A DNA stretch of 39,823 nucleotides, taken from Desulfobacterales bacterium. Lineage in GTDB: Bacteria; Desulfobacterota; Desulfobacteria; Desulfobacterales; RPRI01. Shown piece by piece: positions 16,701 to 25,597 of this stretch. The stretch lies in assembly GCA_020052975.1 (NCBI GenBank), contig JAGVOC010000153.1:1-39823 (forward strand), written 5' to 3'. The notes beneath the pieces are model-generated. The model ran no database searches, was not told the origin of the DNA, and saw only the letters and a program-made list of their open reading frames with translations. Numbering within the stretch: position 1 is the first letter of the stretch; each line of letters begins with the position of its first letter. The translations under genes were made by a program, and so were the position numbers.

Positions 16701-17272
16701 TTTATCTTTTTCTGAGCCGCCAATCCGTTATTCTGCAGTTCGAGAAAAAAATTTTCTTCTCCAAAAACCTCAAGGTAATAGCGGGTTGCTTCATCTGCTT
16801 CCACTGATTTTCCTTCACCTATCAGTGTTGGTATCTCACCGTGAAGGCATGCCGAAAGGGCGATAATCCCTTTGCTGTATCTGGAAAGAACCTCCTTGTC
16901 GATGCGGGGTTTATAGTAAAAGCCTTTTAATTGAGCTATTGAAGCAAGCTTGCACAGGTTTGCGTAGCCTTCATTGTTTTCAGCCAGAAGAACAAGATGG
17001 GAAAGCCCCTTGTTATCCTGAGGAGTCTTGTCGGTAAGTTTTCGCGGGGCAAGATAGCACTCACAGCCTATTATCGGTTTAATATCCGCATCAATAGCCT
17101 TAAGATAAAACTCCAGGGCTCCAAACATGGTTCCATGGTCAGTTATGGCCACAGAATCCATTTTGAAATCGCGCACACGATCCAGGAGATGGTTGATTCT
17201 TATGGCTCCGTCAAGGAGACTGTATTGGGTATGTACATGAAGATGGACAAAAGAAGGAGATATATCTGACAT
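13724..17272 (-). CDS. dnaE: DNA polymerase III alpha subunit
   Basis: The replicative polymerase catalytic subunit. The N-terminal PHP domain starts FVHLHVHTQYSLLDGAIR. The palm holds GPGRGSAAGSLVAYSLG and KSMPDIDVDFC, which carries the catalytic aspartates. YRPGPIESGMIDDYVERKHG and GGYGFNKSHSAAYALIAYQT follow. A likely beta-clamp motif, QIGLFG, lies near residue 917, and an OB-fold region (FGGIIISSRIIRTRKGDSMA) follows. The 1182-residue length is normal for DnaE1. ATG at 17272 is chosen; the longer frame to 17317 begins inside a family C repeat. manC overlaps its 3' end by 20 bases. All key motifs look intact. Confidence 0.97.
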   Translation of the reverse strand: MSDISPSFVHLHVHTQYSLLDGAIRINHLLDRVRDFKMDSVAITDHGTMFGALEFYLKAIDADIKPIIGCECYLAPRKLTDKTPQDNKGLSHLVLLAENNEGYANLCKLASIAQLKGFYYKPRIDKEVLSRYSKGIIALSACLHGEIPTLIGEGKSVEADEATRYYLEVFGEENFFLELQNNGLAAQKKINEALIDMSRRLSIPLVASNDCHYLEKEDARAHELLLCIQTGKTINDPSHFKFETDQLYFKSGEEMTSFFASTPDAVEHTVNIAKRCNLEMDFNSYHFPRFNTSPGQTEEELLGIKVKEGFEKTLIKIKAKNPAIDEKIYRERLEHEMKVLTSMGFSGYFLIVADFIHYAKENKIPVGPGRGSAAGSLVAYSLGITDLDPIEHGLIFERFLNPARKSMPDIDVDFCINGREKVLKYVVDKYGEDRVAQITTFGSMKTRAVIRDVGRALDIPLREVDEIAKLVPDVVKISLDDALKQEPRIEQLAENRADIAELISVCRTLEGLPRHASTHAAGVVIADKPLEEYLPLYRGKNGEFVTQFDMKRVEKIGLVKFDFLGLRNLTVIDKALSIISGQGQTPPDIANLRLDDAQTYRLLSAGDTTGVFQLESKGMKDLLKRVMPENFEDITALVALYRPGPIESGMIDDYVERKHGRKSVEYSVSQLEPILKETYGVIVYQEQVMKIAGVLAGYSMAEADDLRKAMGKKITEIMASQRERFVNGATANGVPKDEADKLFSLIDKFGGYGFNKSHSAAYALIAYQTAYLKAHYPVEFMASLLTSEMNSTDSVVKYIAECNSHGIQILPPDINESEREFSVNGQKIRFGLVAVKNVGEGAIDAVIETRKEKKFSSIFDFCERVDLKKVNKRVIESLIKCGTFDSTGTFRSRMMAILEDGVEYGQRVQREKNGPQIGLFGAPKENEVHPDIPRMPEIDEWDEKELLAFEKEYLGFYITGHPLNKYEELLARYTNTDSLSIKDMKDGEIARFGGIIISSRIIRTRKGDSMAYVVTEDMNGTIETTVFPSVYALVSSLISGENPVIVQGKVQKDEKSLKVLADTIVPFEKAEETWTDEVHFNIDIRRSDRDSLTKLKNIFMKYPGSSPGFIHLRDPGKTDVIIALPGTIRIKAGSLLRREVKELLGYGAVDTVCTTAGHSYQANNNHKRKNGKVYKEHVKSKV

Positions 17273-17285
17273 ATTTATATGGCCT

Positions 17286-17441
17286 GAGACATTTGCATAG
17301 AGACCTTTGTATAACACCCACTTTTGCCCGATTACTATAAAGATTTGGTTTCCGGGTCTCTGGTTTGTAGTTTCTGGTTTTTCTTTTAACCAGGAACCAG
17401 TAACTATAAACCAAAAACCTAAGCCTTAAATATCGCCTTCC
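17286..17441. mobile_element. Truncated family C element with family B insert
   Basis: Begins with two left tips in tandem (GAGACATTTGCATA at 17286, GAGACCTTTGTATAAC at 17300), then TTTTGCCCGATTA, then a GGTTTCCGGGTCTCTGG palindrome, ending in ACCTAAGCCTTAAATATCGC. The right terminal repeat is missing. ATTCACTATTCACC-type short direct repeats follow at about 17449-17478, before the guaB stop. Confidence 0.7.
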
Positions 17442-17489
17442 TTTTGCCTATTCACTATTCACCATTCACTATTCACTGTTCGTTTCCGT

Positions 17490-18953
17490 TCAATCGAGCC
17501 TGTAGTTGGGAGCTTCCTTGGTGATTATTACATCATGAACGTGACTTTCACGCAACCCGGCAGCGGTTATCTTAACGAACCTCGCTTTTTCCCTCAACTC
17601 TTTTATCGTCCGGCACCCGACGTACCCCATTCCGGCTTTCAGCCCCCCGACAAGCTGCAAAATATTCGATGAGAGTGTTCCCTTGTATGGAACGCGTCCC
17701 ACAATTCCTTCGGGAACGAGCTTATCCTCTTCAGTCTGATCTCCCTGGTAGTACCTGTCCCTGCTCCCGGCTTTCATTGCCTCAATGGAGCCCATACCCC
17801 TGTAAACCTTGTAGCTCCGACCCTGGAAAAAGATTGACTCGCCGGGGCTCTCATCAGTTCCGGCAAACAACCCGCCTATCATGACTACATGGGCGCCCGA
17901 ACCAATCGCTTTTGTGAGATCCCCTGAAAACTTTATCCCGCCGTCAGCAATCAGCGGCACGCCTGTTTTATCTGAAACCTTTCTGCAGTTCATAATGGCC
18001 GTTATCTGAGGCACACCTGCACCGGCTACTATACGGGTTGTGCAGATGGAACCGGGACCTATCCCGACCTTTACCCCGTCTACACCGGCCTTGATAAGAT
18101 CGCCGGCTCCCTTTTCAGTTGCGACATTTCCCGCAATAAGTTCCATATCCTTGAATGTGCTCTTTAAAATCTTAACTGCCTCAATAACATTCTTCGAATG
18201 GCCATGGGAAGTATCAATCACTATAACATCCGCGCCTGCAACGAGAAGCTTTTCAGCCCGCTCTTCCATATCTTCCCCGACACCCACAGCGGCTCCTACC
18301 CTGAGCCTTCCCATCCTGTCTTTGCAGGCATTCGGAAATTTTTTTATTTTTTCAATATCTTTTATGGTTATCATGCCTGTAAGACGGCCTTTTTTATCAA
18401 CAACAAGCAGCTTTTCAATCCTGTGCTTGTGCAGAAGCTTTTTCGATTCCTCCAGCGAAATACCTTCCGAAACAGTAACAAGGTTATCCTTTGTCATCAC
18501 ATCGGCTATTTTCCTGTCTAACTTGGTTTCAAAACGCAAATCCCTGTTTGTGACTATTCCGACAAGCTGATCCCCTTTTGTAACAGGAACACCTGAAATC
18601 CTGTACTCCTCCATTAGTTTAAGAACTTCCCACACCTTCTGATCCGGATGAATAGTAACTGGATCTACAATCATACCGCTTTCAGATTTTTTAACCTTGT
18701 CCACTTCCACAGCCTGGTTTTTCACACTCATATTACGGTGTATGAAGCCAATACCACCTTCCCGCGCCATGCTTATAGCAGTATGGGCTTCGGTAACGGT
18801 GTCCATGGCTGCACTTACGATTGGTATGTTTAATGGAAGATTTTTTGTAAGATATGTTGTTGTATTCACATCCTTAGGCAAAACATCGGAATAGTTTGGA
18901 ATAAGCAATACATCATCAAAAGAATAGGCATCCTCAAGTTCTGCTTTGACCAT
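17490..18953 (-). CDS. guaB: IMP dehydrogenase
   Basis: Oxidises IMP to XMP with NAD+, the committing step of GTP synthesis in the cytoplasm. It has the normal bacterial length (487 aa) and layout: an N-terminal barrel start ([17 protein letters not shown]), two CBS domains at about 95-205 ([39 protein letters not shown]), then the catalytic barrel. The active-site loop is [11 protein letters not shown], with the nucleophilic cysteine near 305, and DTSHGHSKN and [10 protein letters not shown] precede and follow it. The flap has [18 protein letters not shown] strong ribosome-binding site (GGGGAGGAAC) precedes ATG. The gene lies upstream of dnaE with a repeat between them. Confidence 0.97.
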   Translation of the reverse strand: MVKAELEDAYSFDDVLLIPNYSDVLPKDVNTTTYLTKNLPLNIPIVSAAMDTVTEAHTAISMAREGGIGFIHRNMSVKNQAVEVDKVKKSESGMIVDPVTIHPDQKVWEVLKLMEEYRISGVPVTKGDQLVGIVTNRDLRFETKLDRKIADVMTKDNLVTVSEGISLEESKKLLHKHRIEKLLVVDKKGRLTGMITIKDIEKIKKFPNACKDRMGRLRVGAAVGVGEDMEERAEKLLVAGADVIVIDTSHGHSKNVIEAVKILKSTFKDMELIAGNVATEKGAGDLIKAGVDGVKVGIGPGSICTTRIVAGAGVPQITAIMNCRKVSDKTGVPLIADGGIKFSGDLTKAIGSGAHVVMIGGLFAGTDESPGESIFFQGRSYKVYRGMGSIEAMKAGSRDRYYQGDQTEEDKLVPEGIVGRVPYKGTLSSNILQLVGGLKAGMGYVGCRTIKELREKARFVKITAAGLRESHVHDVIITKEAPNYRLD

Positions 18954-19317
18954 GAGTTCCTCCCCGGTAAATTCGTTTTATTAATAATCCGTGCCTTAAC
19001 GGAAACCGTTTTTTCAGGCAAAATCCTGTGCAGCAGCCTCCGTCAAATGGAGAGCTTTACACGCCTATCATATTGAGTTTATTGCATAGTAATCTGAATG
19101 CATGGTTAGAAAAAAACCATGGCTGTCTTTAATAATTTTTATATCCGCATAGCAGAAGGGGCTTTTTTTAGCAATCATTATTTGCCTTTACCTTGACAAG
19201 CAAATAGAACACATACTAAAAGAGTCCGTGTTTTGACGCAATAAAGAAGGGGCTTTAGAATAATATTTATTCAACTTTTTAAGAAGCCGTCATTCTTAAA
19301 AATATATCGTTAAAATT
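18954..19317. other. 364-base divergent intergenic region
   Basis: Non-coding gap between guaB (minus) and the YciO-type gene (plus). A plus-strand TTGACA at 19193-19198 is followed 15 bases later by TACTAA, a weak promoter candidate for the plus-strand gene. Two copies of AGAAGGGGCTTT occur (about 19155 and 19244). No riboswitch or RNA gene is recognised. Confidence 0.4.
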
Positions 19318-19923
19318 ATGCTGATTGAAATAAACCCGGATAATCCGCAACAGCGCCTCATCAGGAAGGTATCTGAAGTCCTGAAGAAGGATGGTATTAT
19401 CGCCTATCCAACAGACACGTTCTATGGAATAGGCTGTGATATAATGAACAAAAAGGCCATTGAAAAAATATATATGCTCAAACAGAGAGACAAGAACAGG
19501 CCTTTCAGCTTCATATGTTCGGGACTTAAAAATATCAGCGATTATGCCAAAGTATCAAACTACGCCTATAAGACCATGAGGCGTCTTCTCCCGGGACCAT
19601 ATACCTTTATTCTTGAAGGTTCAAAGCTTGTTCCGAAGATAATGCTTACAAACCGCAAAACCGCAGGGATAAGGGTGCCAAACAATAAAATATGCCTTGC
19701 GCTTGTTGAAGAGATCGGGAATCCAATCATAACAACAAGCGCCACAATGCCGGACGGCACTGTTTTTGATAATCCTTCCTTAATACATGACTACTTCGGC
19801 TCAAGAATCGATATGGTAATAGACGGAGGTCCGGTTCCGGGTCAACCATCAAGCGTTGTTTCACTGATTGATGACATCCCTGAAATAATCCGGAAAGGGA
19901 TAGGAGACATAACCATTCTTTGA
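19318..19923 (+). CDS. YciO/YrdC/Sua5-family protein (threonylcarbamoyl-AMP synthase-like)
   Basis: A single-domain YrdC-fold protein of 201 residues. Members make threonylcarbamoyl-AMP from threonine, bicarbonate and ATP for t6A37 in tRNA, or bind RNA. The ligand motif appears as IAYPTDTFYGIGCD near the N-terminus, then LKQRDKNRPFSFIC, LLPGPYTFIL, AGIRVPNN and ITTSATMPDG. The C-terminal Sua5 domain is absent, and the KQRDKNRPFSF style resembles the YciO branch more than TsaC. Whether it carries the essential t6A activity depends on whether another TsaC/Sua5 exists in the genome. The start has no clear ribosome-binding site. Confidence 0.88.
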   Translation: MLIEINPDNPQQRLIRKVSEVLKKDGIIAYPTDTFYGIGCDIMNKKAIEKIYMLKQRDKNRPFSFICSGLKNISDYAKVSNYAYKTMRRLLPGPYTFILEGSKLVPKIMLTNRKTAGIRVPNNKICLALVEEIGNPIITTSATMPDGTVFDNPSLIHDYFGSRIDMVIDGGPVPGQPSSVVSLIDDIPEIIRKGIGDITIL

Positions 19924-19961
19924 AAATAGAAACTGCCGGCCCCTTAAAAAATCGAAATTCA

Positions 19962-20201
19962 GACGGCAAAGTAAAAAGCTCATTATGCAAGGCGCACGAA
20001 CCGAAACAGCGAGCGCATTCCCCGCTGCTTTTTGCGGGAATAGCGAGCGAATCTTAAATTGTTTAATATTCCTTACGGTCGAAGCTGCATCGCTGCTTTC
20101 AGCGAAAAGCTTCAATCTTGGGGAATGAAGCGTACTTTTCGTACGCTGCAATGACGAAAGATGAAGTACAACACAGCAGAATGACTTTTTACAAAGCCGT
20201 C
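19962..20201. mobile_element. Family D element with about 115-bp interior insertion
   Basis: Ends GACGGCAAAGTAAAAAGCTC and TGACTTTTTACAAAGCCGTC, in inverted orientation relative to 23220-23345. Between the conserved CATTATGCAAGGCGC and TGGGGAATGAAGCGTAC blocks lies extra sequence with its own inverted repeat (ATTCCCCGCTGCTTTTTGCGGGAAT). It sits between convergent genes and could stop transcription from both sides. Confidence 0.75.
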
Positions 20202-20206
20202 ATATA

Positions 20207-21100
20207 TCAAATAGGAGATTTTAGAATATAACCGACATAAAGTTCAGGGTTTACAACGCGGTTAACTATTTTCCTGATGGAAGATTCGATGAAATAATCT
20301 ACTAACGAAATATCCGCCTTTCTTGAATAAACTGCGGATATCTTCCCTTTAATACCTCCCATCCTGCCGGCCCATTCAATTGCGTCTTCAATATTTCCAA
20401 GACGGTCAACAAGGCCCAGCGATTTAGCATCTTCACCTGTAATAATCCGTCCATCGGCAATAGCTTTTACTTTGGATAGATCCATCTTGCGCCCCTCGGC
20501 AACGGCAGCAACAAATTGCCTGTGCGTACTGTCAACAAAATCCTGAAGCAGCTTTTTTTCTCTTTCCGTCATTTTGCGGACAGGAGATCCCATGTCCTTG
20601 AACTCCCCGCTCTTAACAACAACCGGGTACAAACCGATCTTTTGCAAAATCTCTTCAAAATTTGTATATCCTATTATAACACCTATGCTGCCGGTTATTG
20701 TACCGGGATTTGCCATGATACCGTCCGTACCGGCTGCCACATAATATCCCCCGGATGCCGCGATAGCACCCATGGAAGCAATAATTTTCTTTTCTCCGAC
20801 CGTCTTCCTGACCTCCCTGAAAATTTCCTGAGCAGGTCCCACGACACCCCCGGGCGAATCAATTCTTAAGACTATCGCCTTAATAGAATCATCCTCGCGG
20901 TATTTCCTGATATTGCGGATTGTATCCTTAGCATCTGTAATTATACCCGATATCTCAACAACCCCTACTTTCTCACCAATATTAAAATCGGATTCCCGTG
21001 TTCCAAGAAAAATAAGCGTGGAGATACCTATAATTCCAGCAACAAAAATAGAAGAAGATACCAGAATGAAAAACAGATATGGATGCCTTCGTGAAAACAT
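20207..21100 (-). CDS. sppA: Signal peptide peptidase SppA, short form
   Basis: A membrane-anchored serine protease that degrades cleaved signal peptides. A membrane span near residues 9-32 anchors it, with the protease in the periplasm. The S49 fold shows LRIDSPGGVVGPAQEI (about 78-93), the nucleophile serine in GAIAASGGYYVA (S116), and the general-base lysine in KSGEFKDMGSPVRKM (K168), giving a Ser/Lys dyad. At 297 residues it is the single-domain form that assembles as an octamer in Bacillus, not the long duplicated E. coli form. It follows rpsA, as in many Desulfobacterota; a 15-bp hairpin lies in the gap. Confidence 0.94.
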   Translation of the reverse strand: MFSRRHPYLFFILVSSSIFVAGIIGISTLIFLGTRESDFNIGEKVGVVEISGIITDAKDTIRNIRKYREDDSIKAIVLRIDSPGGVVGPAQEIFREVRKTVGEKKIIASMGAIAASGGYYVAAGTDGIMANPGTITGSIGVIIGYTNFEEILQKIGLYPVVVKSGEFKDMGSPVRKMTEREKKLLQDFVDSTHRQFVAAVAEGRKMDLSKVKAIADGRIITGEDAKSLGLVDRLGNIEDAIEWAGRMGGIKGKISAVYSRKADISLVDYFIESSIRKIVNRVVNPELYVGYILKSPI

Positions 21101-21164
21101 TGATTTTTTCTTTAAATAAAAGTTGTTATACTAACAGCCCTGCTCGGTGCGGACACAACGAAGC

Positions 21165-21247
21165 ATGAGAATACAGGAGCCAGGAGTCAGTAGCCAGAAT
21201 AACCATGGTATTGTTTTTCTTCTGTATTCTGACTCCTGTATTCTCAT
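21165..21247. repeat. 15-bp perfect inverted repeat between rpsA and sppA
   Basis: ATGAGAATACAGGAG at 21165-21179 pairs with CTCCTGTATTCTCAT at 21233-21247. The interior repeats CAGGAGTCAG and CAGAATA motifs, so longer imperfect pairing is possible. It could act as a processing or attenuating hairpin in an rpsA-sppA transcript. Confidence 0.7.
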
Positions 21248-21269
21248 ATAAAAGTACTTCAGATAAAGA

Positions 21270-23108
21270 TTATTCCCCGTTTAATTTTTCCTGAAGATTT
21301 TCCCGCAGCATTTCACCAAAAGTAGACGTCGCAGGTTTCATGTTGTTGATATACTCTGTCAGGATCCCTTGTTCGTCATCCATCTGGAGGCGTTTGATAG
21401 AAAGACCTATTCTTCTTTCAACACTGTTTATGTTCATAACCTTCGCGGTTAAGGCATCACCAACATTGAATTTTCCAACCGGTGTTTTAATCTTTTCCTT
21501 GCTGATTTCAGAAACATGCACCAGACCCTCGATTCCTTCCTCAAGTTCAACAAAAATACCGAAGTCTGTGACATTAGTTATTGTCCCGGTTATCTCTTTT
21601 CCAACTTCGTAACGCTCGCTGACCGTTTCCCAGGGATCTTTCTGAAGCTGCTTGATTCCCAGAGAGAATCTCTCATTTTCTTTCTCGATTGCAAGGACTA
21701 TGGCCTGTATCACATCCCCTTTTTTATAAAGCTCTGAAGGATGCTTTATGCGCTTTGTCCAGGAAATATCCGAAATATGAACAAGGCCGTCAATGCCTTC
21801 ATCAATTCCTACAAATATTCCGAAATCGGTTATATTTTTAACTTTCCCTTCTATTGTTGTTCCAACAGGATAGTTTTCGCTTATAACATCCCATGGATTC
21901 GGAACTACCTGCTTTACGCCAAGAGAAATGCGCCTGTTTTCGGGTTTAATATCAAGAACAATCGCTTCGATAGCCTCTCCAACAGACACGACTTTGGAAG
22001 GATGGCGGATCTTGCGTGTCCACGACATTTCTGAAACGTGGATAAGGCCCTCAATGCCCTCCTCCAGTTCGACAAAAGCGCCATAATCGGTAAGGCTTAC
22101 CACTTTGCCTGTTACCCGGGAACCAATTGCATATTTTTCAGAAGCAATCAGCCATGGGTCACCCGTCAGCTGTTTCATTCCGAGTGATACTCTTTCCTTC
22201 TCGTGATCTATGCTGAGGATCTTGACTTTTATCTTGTCGCCGACCGCAAACATTTCAGCCGGATGTTTAACCCTGCCCCATGAAATATCTGTTATATGAA
22301 GAAGTCCGTCCACACCCCCAAGGTCAACGAATACACCGTACTCTGTGATATTTTTAACAAATCCTTCAATAACTTTGTTTTCATGAATTGCTGAAAGGGT
22401 GGCAGATCGTTTAGACTCTCGATCCTGTTCAAGAATAGCTCTTCTGGAAAGAACAACGTTGCTCCTTTTCCGGTTGTACTTTAATATCTTGAAAGTAAAT
22501 GTCTTTCCTACAAGTTCATCAAGATTTCTTATCGGTCGCAGATCTGCCTGAGAACCAGGCAGGAACGCCTGAACCCCGATATCAACCGAAAACCCACCTT
22601 TAACACGGCTTAATATTACGCCATCGACGATCCCGTCGTCATCATGAGCCTTCTTTATGTCATCCCAAACCTTGACTTTTTCGGCTTTTTCTTTAGAAAG
22701 GACTACCCGCTCTTCCTCATCATCCCACCATTCTACCATAACTTCAACGGTGTCATCAATTTTTGCGGTTATGTTACCGTTTTCTTCCCTGAATTCGTTA
22801 ATTCTTATCTGCCCTTCCGATTTATAGCCAATATCAACAAGGACATAATCCTTGTCTATCGATATTATTCTGCCTGTAACGACTTCTCCCTCCTGAAAAC
22901 GTTTAAAGCTCTCGTCGTACATGCCCATCAGCTCTTCCATGCTGTCGTCACGGCCTTTTATATCTTCAGATAATTTTACATCCGATGAATCAGGTTTTAA
23001 TACCGCATCCTGCAGTTTATCGTCGCCGGACTCTTTCATCGCTTCAGAATCGGACAAACCTTTTTGTTTTGGATTCTCTTTTGTATCGCCTTTAACCAGA
23101 TTTTCCAT
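21270..23108 (-). CDS. rpsA: 30S ribosomal protein S1
   Basis: Binds mRNA at the 30S subunit during initiation. Six S1 OB-fold repeats are visible in order, beginning at about residues 75, 158, 244, 330, 417 and 504, with recurring signatures such as YGVFVDLGGVDGLLHITDIS, YGAFVELEEGIEGLIHVSEM and FGIFVGIDEGIDGLVHISDI. The first two are more divergent, as in other S1 proteins. At 612 residues it is longer than E. coli S1 (557) because of an N-terminal acidic, low-complexity extension of about 70 residues (the KGDTKENPKQKG and DSSDVKLSED stretches), common in Desulfobacterota. The flanking cmk and sppA genes support the assignment. An AAGGGGG lies about 12 bases before the start. Confidence 0.97.
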   Translation of the reverse strand: MENLVKGDTKENPKQKGLSDSEAMKESGDDKLQDAVLKPDSSDVKLSEDIKGRDDSMEELMGMYDESFKRFQEGEVVTGRIISIDKDYVLVDIGYKSEGQIRINEFREENGNITAKIDDTVEVMVEWWDDEEERVVLSKEKAEKVKVWDDIKKAHDDDGIVDGVILSRVKGGFSVDIGVQAFLPGSQADLRPIRNLDELVGKTFTFKILKYNRKRSNVVLSRRAILEQDRESKRSATLSAIHENKVIEGFVKNITEYGVFVDLGGVDGLLHITDISWGRVKHPAEMFAVGDKIKVKILSIDHEKERVSLGMKQLTGDPWLIASEKYAIGSRVTGKVVSLTDYGAFVELEEGIEGLIHVSEMSWTRKIRHPSKVVSVGEAIEAIVLDIKPENRRISLGVKQVVPNPWDVISENYPVGTTIEGKVKNITDFGIFVGIDEGIDGLVHISDISWTKRIKHPSELYKKGDVIQAIVLAIEKENERFSLGIKQLQKDPWETVSERYEVGKEITGTITNVTDFGIFVELEEGIEGLVHVSEISKEKIKTPVGKFNVGDALTAKVMNINSVERRIGLSIKRLQMDDEQGILTEYINNMKPATSTFGEMLRENLQEKLNGE

Positions 23109-23219
23109 GAAAAGAAAGTACCCCCTTAGCCCATTTGATCGCTATCCCTTAAATATATAGCTTATTACAACTTGAGTTTAGTATCAGACTATTTTTTAAA
23201 AAACAATCTTATTTTTATT

Positions 23220-23345
23220 GACGGCTTCGCAAAAAGTCATTTTGCTGTGTTGCGCTTCATCTTTCGTCATTACAGCGTACCAGTAAGTACGCTTCATTCC
23301 TCAAGATTCGCGCGCCTTGCATAATGAACTTTTTACTTTGCCGTC
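23220..23345. mobile_element. Family D MITE-like element, simplest copy
   Basis: GACGGCTTCGCAAAAAGTCA at the left and CTTTTTACTTTGCCGTC at the right. The interior contains TTGCGCTTCATCTTTCGTCA, the small palindrome-like AGTAAGTACGCTTCATTCC and the CGCGCGCCTTGCATAATGA block. At 126 bp it serves as the reference copy for 10952, 19962 and 26976. Confidence 0.75.
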
Positions 23346-23351
23346 TTTATT

Positions 23352-23617
23352 GATGCCTTCGTAAAAAGTCAAAAAACGACTTTTTACTTGGCGGGAAACG
23401 GCTTCCCCTCTCCCGCCGCTTGAAGTAAATTGAAGATTCACTGCAACAAGCTGCAGTGGATCTTCCCGGTAAGGTAGTTGGGCATTTTGTATTCGCTCAC
23501 TAACCCCGCAAAAACTGCGTGGTTGAAGCTCGCTTTTCCGGTCAAGCGGTTCCACCCTCACCCTAGGCCGGGGCTTAATCGCCCTCGGCCTGTTGACGGA
23601 CTTTTTACAAGTCCATC
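23352..23617. mobile_element. Family D-ended element with unrelated interior
   Basis: Only the tips (GATGCCTTCGTAAAAAGTCA and GACTTTTTACAAGTCCATC) resemble family D; the roughly 225-base interior does not match the other copies. It directly follows the 23220 copy, so two elements lie side by side. The gap to cmk (23618-23794) holds a weak inverted repeat (TAACTCTT at about 23642 and AAGAGTTA at about 23763). No gene is seen anywhere in 23109-23794. Confidence 0.6.
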
Positions 23618-23794
23618 TTTATTGCTTCTCATCTTTTTTCATAACTCTTAAGGATCATCTCCAAATTAGTTGAGATCCTATGAGGATTCGAGCGTTCAAG
23701 AGTTCGATGATTCGAGTGCCACGAAGTGATGAGCGGAAGCGAATAAATACTTAAGAATTACAAAGAGTTAAAAGTCTGACAAAAGGCCTGTCAA

Positions 23795-24505
23795 CTATGT
23801 CTGGCGATTTATAAGGCAATGCTTCTGAACGTGGGATATCATAAGATTGATAACAGATTCGACATCAAGGTCTGTCGAATCTATTTTAATGGCCTTTTCG
23901 GCGGGCCTAAGAGGAGCAAGAGCCCTGGTGCTGTCATTTTCGTCACGACGCCTGATATCTCTTTCAATTTCCTCAATAGTCGAAGAATCCTTTTTATCTG
24001 AAAGTTCTTTATACCTCCTTATTGCCCTGGTCTTTACAGAAGCATTCAGATAAAATTTTATATCTGCTCCGGGAAACACCACAGTTCCCATGTCGCGTCC
24101 CTCAAAAACAGCCCCTTTTCCCTTTCCAAGCTCCCTTTGCAGGGTAAGAAGGTACTTTCTCACAACCGGCCGCGCAGAAACAGCGGAAGCAAGCATTGAC
24201 ATCTCCGTCGTCCTGATTTCACCATTAATGTCAGAGCCGTTTGAAAAAAGGTGAAGGCCATTTATGCCTCTGACGAATTCAAGCCTGAGAGAGCCGCAAA
24301 GCATCTCAAGGCCTGCATCATCATCATGGCTGATACCGGCTTTTTTTGCTTCCCAGGCAACGCCCCTGTAAAGAGCTCCGGTATCAATATACTTGTATCC
24401 GAGGCGGTCTGACAACATTCTGCTCACAGTTGTTTTTCCGGCTCCTGCAGGACCGTCTATGGTAATAAGAAGGGGTTTTCCGCCGGAATCTGACTGGTTT
24501 TTCAT
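23795..24505 (-). CDS. cmk: Cytidylate kinase
   Basis: Phosphorylates CMP/dCMP using ATP. The P-loop is ITIDGPAGAGKTTVSRML near residues 15-32. The substrate region includes YIDTGALYRGVAW, and EGRDMGTVVFPGADIKFYLN matches the conserved cmk block. The lid region has RRDENDSTRALAPLRPAEKA, followed by IDSTDLDVESVINLM, the usual ending. The length (236 aa) is normal. Its start overlaps the hisC stop as ATGA, so the two are co-translated. Many relatives have ispH between cmk and rpsA; here only repeats lie between them. Confidence 0.96.
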   Translation of the reverse strand: MKNQSDSGGKPLLITIDGPAGAGKTTVSRMLSDRLGYKYIDTGALYRGVAWEAKKAGISHDDDAGLEMLCGSLRLEFVRGINGLHLFSNGSDINGEIRTTEMSMLASAVSARPVVRKYLLTLQRELGKGKGAVFEGRDMGTVVFPGADIKFYLNASVKTRAIRRYKELSDKKDSSTIEEIERDIRRRDENDSTRALAPLRPAEKAIKIDSTDLDVESVINLMISHVQKHCLINRQT

Positions 24506-25590
24506 GAAAAGACCTTTTCAAGAGCCTTTAAGAAACGAACATTTTCTTCCGGTAGTCCGACCGTAATCCTGACATATTCGGGATAGCCGTAAGATGTCAT
24601 TGACCTTATTATGATTCCTTCCCTGAGTAAATTTTCAAAAACATCATCCGCCTTTTTTCCGACATCTATTAAAAAAAAGTTGGCCTGAGTAGTGAAATAC
24701 CTGATGCCCATTCTGTTAAGGGAATCATACATAAAATCAAGTCCGTTATGAATCAGGCAGACAGTTTTTCTGAAAAATGCTTCATCACGGAGGGCAGCGA
24801 TGGCCCCGGCCTGAGCTAAGGAACTTACATTAAAAGGCGGTCTGATCCTGTTTAATATGCCCGTTATTTCTTCGGGCATTACGCCATACCCGATCCGGAG
24901 CCCGGCAAGACCATATATTTTGGAGAAAGTCCGGAGAGTAACAACAGATCTTCCCGAATCGAGATAGTCAATGCCTCTAAAGCAGTTATCATCCCGCACG
25001 AACTCAATATATGCCTCATCCACAACAATAATGACATCCTTCGGAACCTTTTGAAGAAACTTCTCAAAATCACTTTTTGATAAAATCGTCCCTGTAGGAT
25101 TATTGGGATTGCATATAAAAATTATGCGGGTTCTTTCTGAAATCCTTCCGGCTATACCGTCAAGATCAATTGAAAGCGATTTTAAAGGAACACGCAAAAG
25201 CATTGCACCCGCACTTTTGGCCATTATTTCGTACATGAGAAACGAAGGGTCAGGTATTATAACTTCATCCCCCGGCACAAGGAATGCGCGTGTGAGCAAT
25301 CCTATAATTTCATCAGAGCCGTTTCCAAGAATGATCTTTCCCGGCAAAACCCCCAGATATTCCGAAAGACTCATGACAAGATCATGTCCGCTTCCGTCAG
25401 GGTACCGGTTGAGACCTGAAATAACGCCTTCAATCGCCTTAACAGCCATGGGGGAAGGTCCGAGGGGATTTTCATTGGAAGCCATTTTTATGGAACCTGA
25501 AATACCATATTCCCTTTCAAGCTCTTCAATGGGTTTTCCCGGAACGTACGGCTTTATAGAAAGAATATGATCCGGCACTTTGAGTTTCAT
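24502..25590 (-). CDS. hisC: Histidinol-phosphate aminotransferase
   Basis: A PLP class-I aminotransferase converting imidazole-acetol phosphate to histidinol phosphate; related enzymes also act on aromatic amino acids. Seen are KPYVPGKPIEELEREYG, KMASNENPLGPSPMAVKAI, ILGNGSDEIIGLLTRAFL, FICNPNNPTGTI, VVDEAYIEF and TFSKIYGLAGLRIGYG, whose lysine binds PLP. From the ATG at 25590 it is 362 residues, normal for HisC. The longer frame (to 25668) runs into the upstream gene and is rejected. It lies 7 bases after the oxidoreductase gamma gene and overlaps cmk by 4 bases. Confidence 0.93.
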   Translation of the reverse strand: MKLKVPDHILSIKPYVPGKPIEELEREYGISGSIKMASNENPLGPSPMAVKAIEGVISGLNRYPDGSGHDLVMSLSEYLGVLPGKIILGNGSDEIIGLLTRAFLVPGDEVIIPDPSFLMYEIMAKSAGAMLLRVPLKSLSIDLDGIAGRISERTRIIFICNPNNPTGTILSKSDFEKFLQKVPKDVIIVVDEAYIEFVRDDNCFRGIDYLDSGRSVVTLRTFSKIYGLAGLRIGYGVMPEEITGILNRIRPPFNVSSLAQAGAIAALRDEAFFRKTVCLIHNGLDFMYDSLNRMGIRYFTTQANFFLIDVGKKADDVFENLLREGIIIRSMTSYGYPEYVRITVGLPEENVRFLKALEKVFS

Positions 25591-25597
25591 ATTTTTA

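Noticed and set aside
18954..19317. Purine riboswitch upstream of guaB
   Set aside because: No conserved purine-riboswitch core or three-way junction could be found by eye.
23301..23561. 86-codon minus-strand frame
   Set aside because: It spans the ends of two repeat elements and shows no domain; probably a chance frame in repeats.
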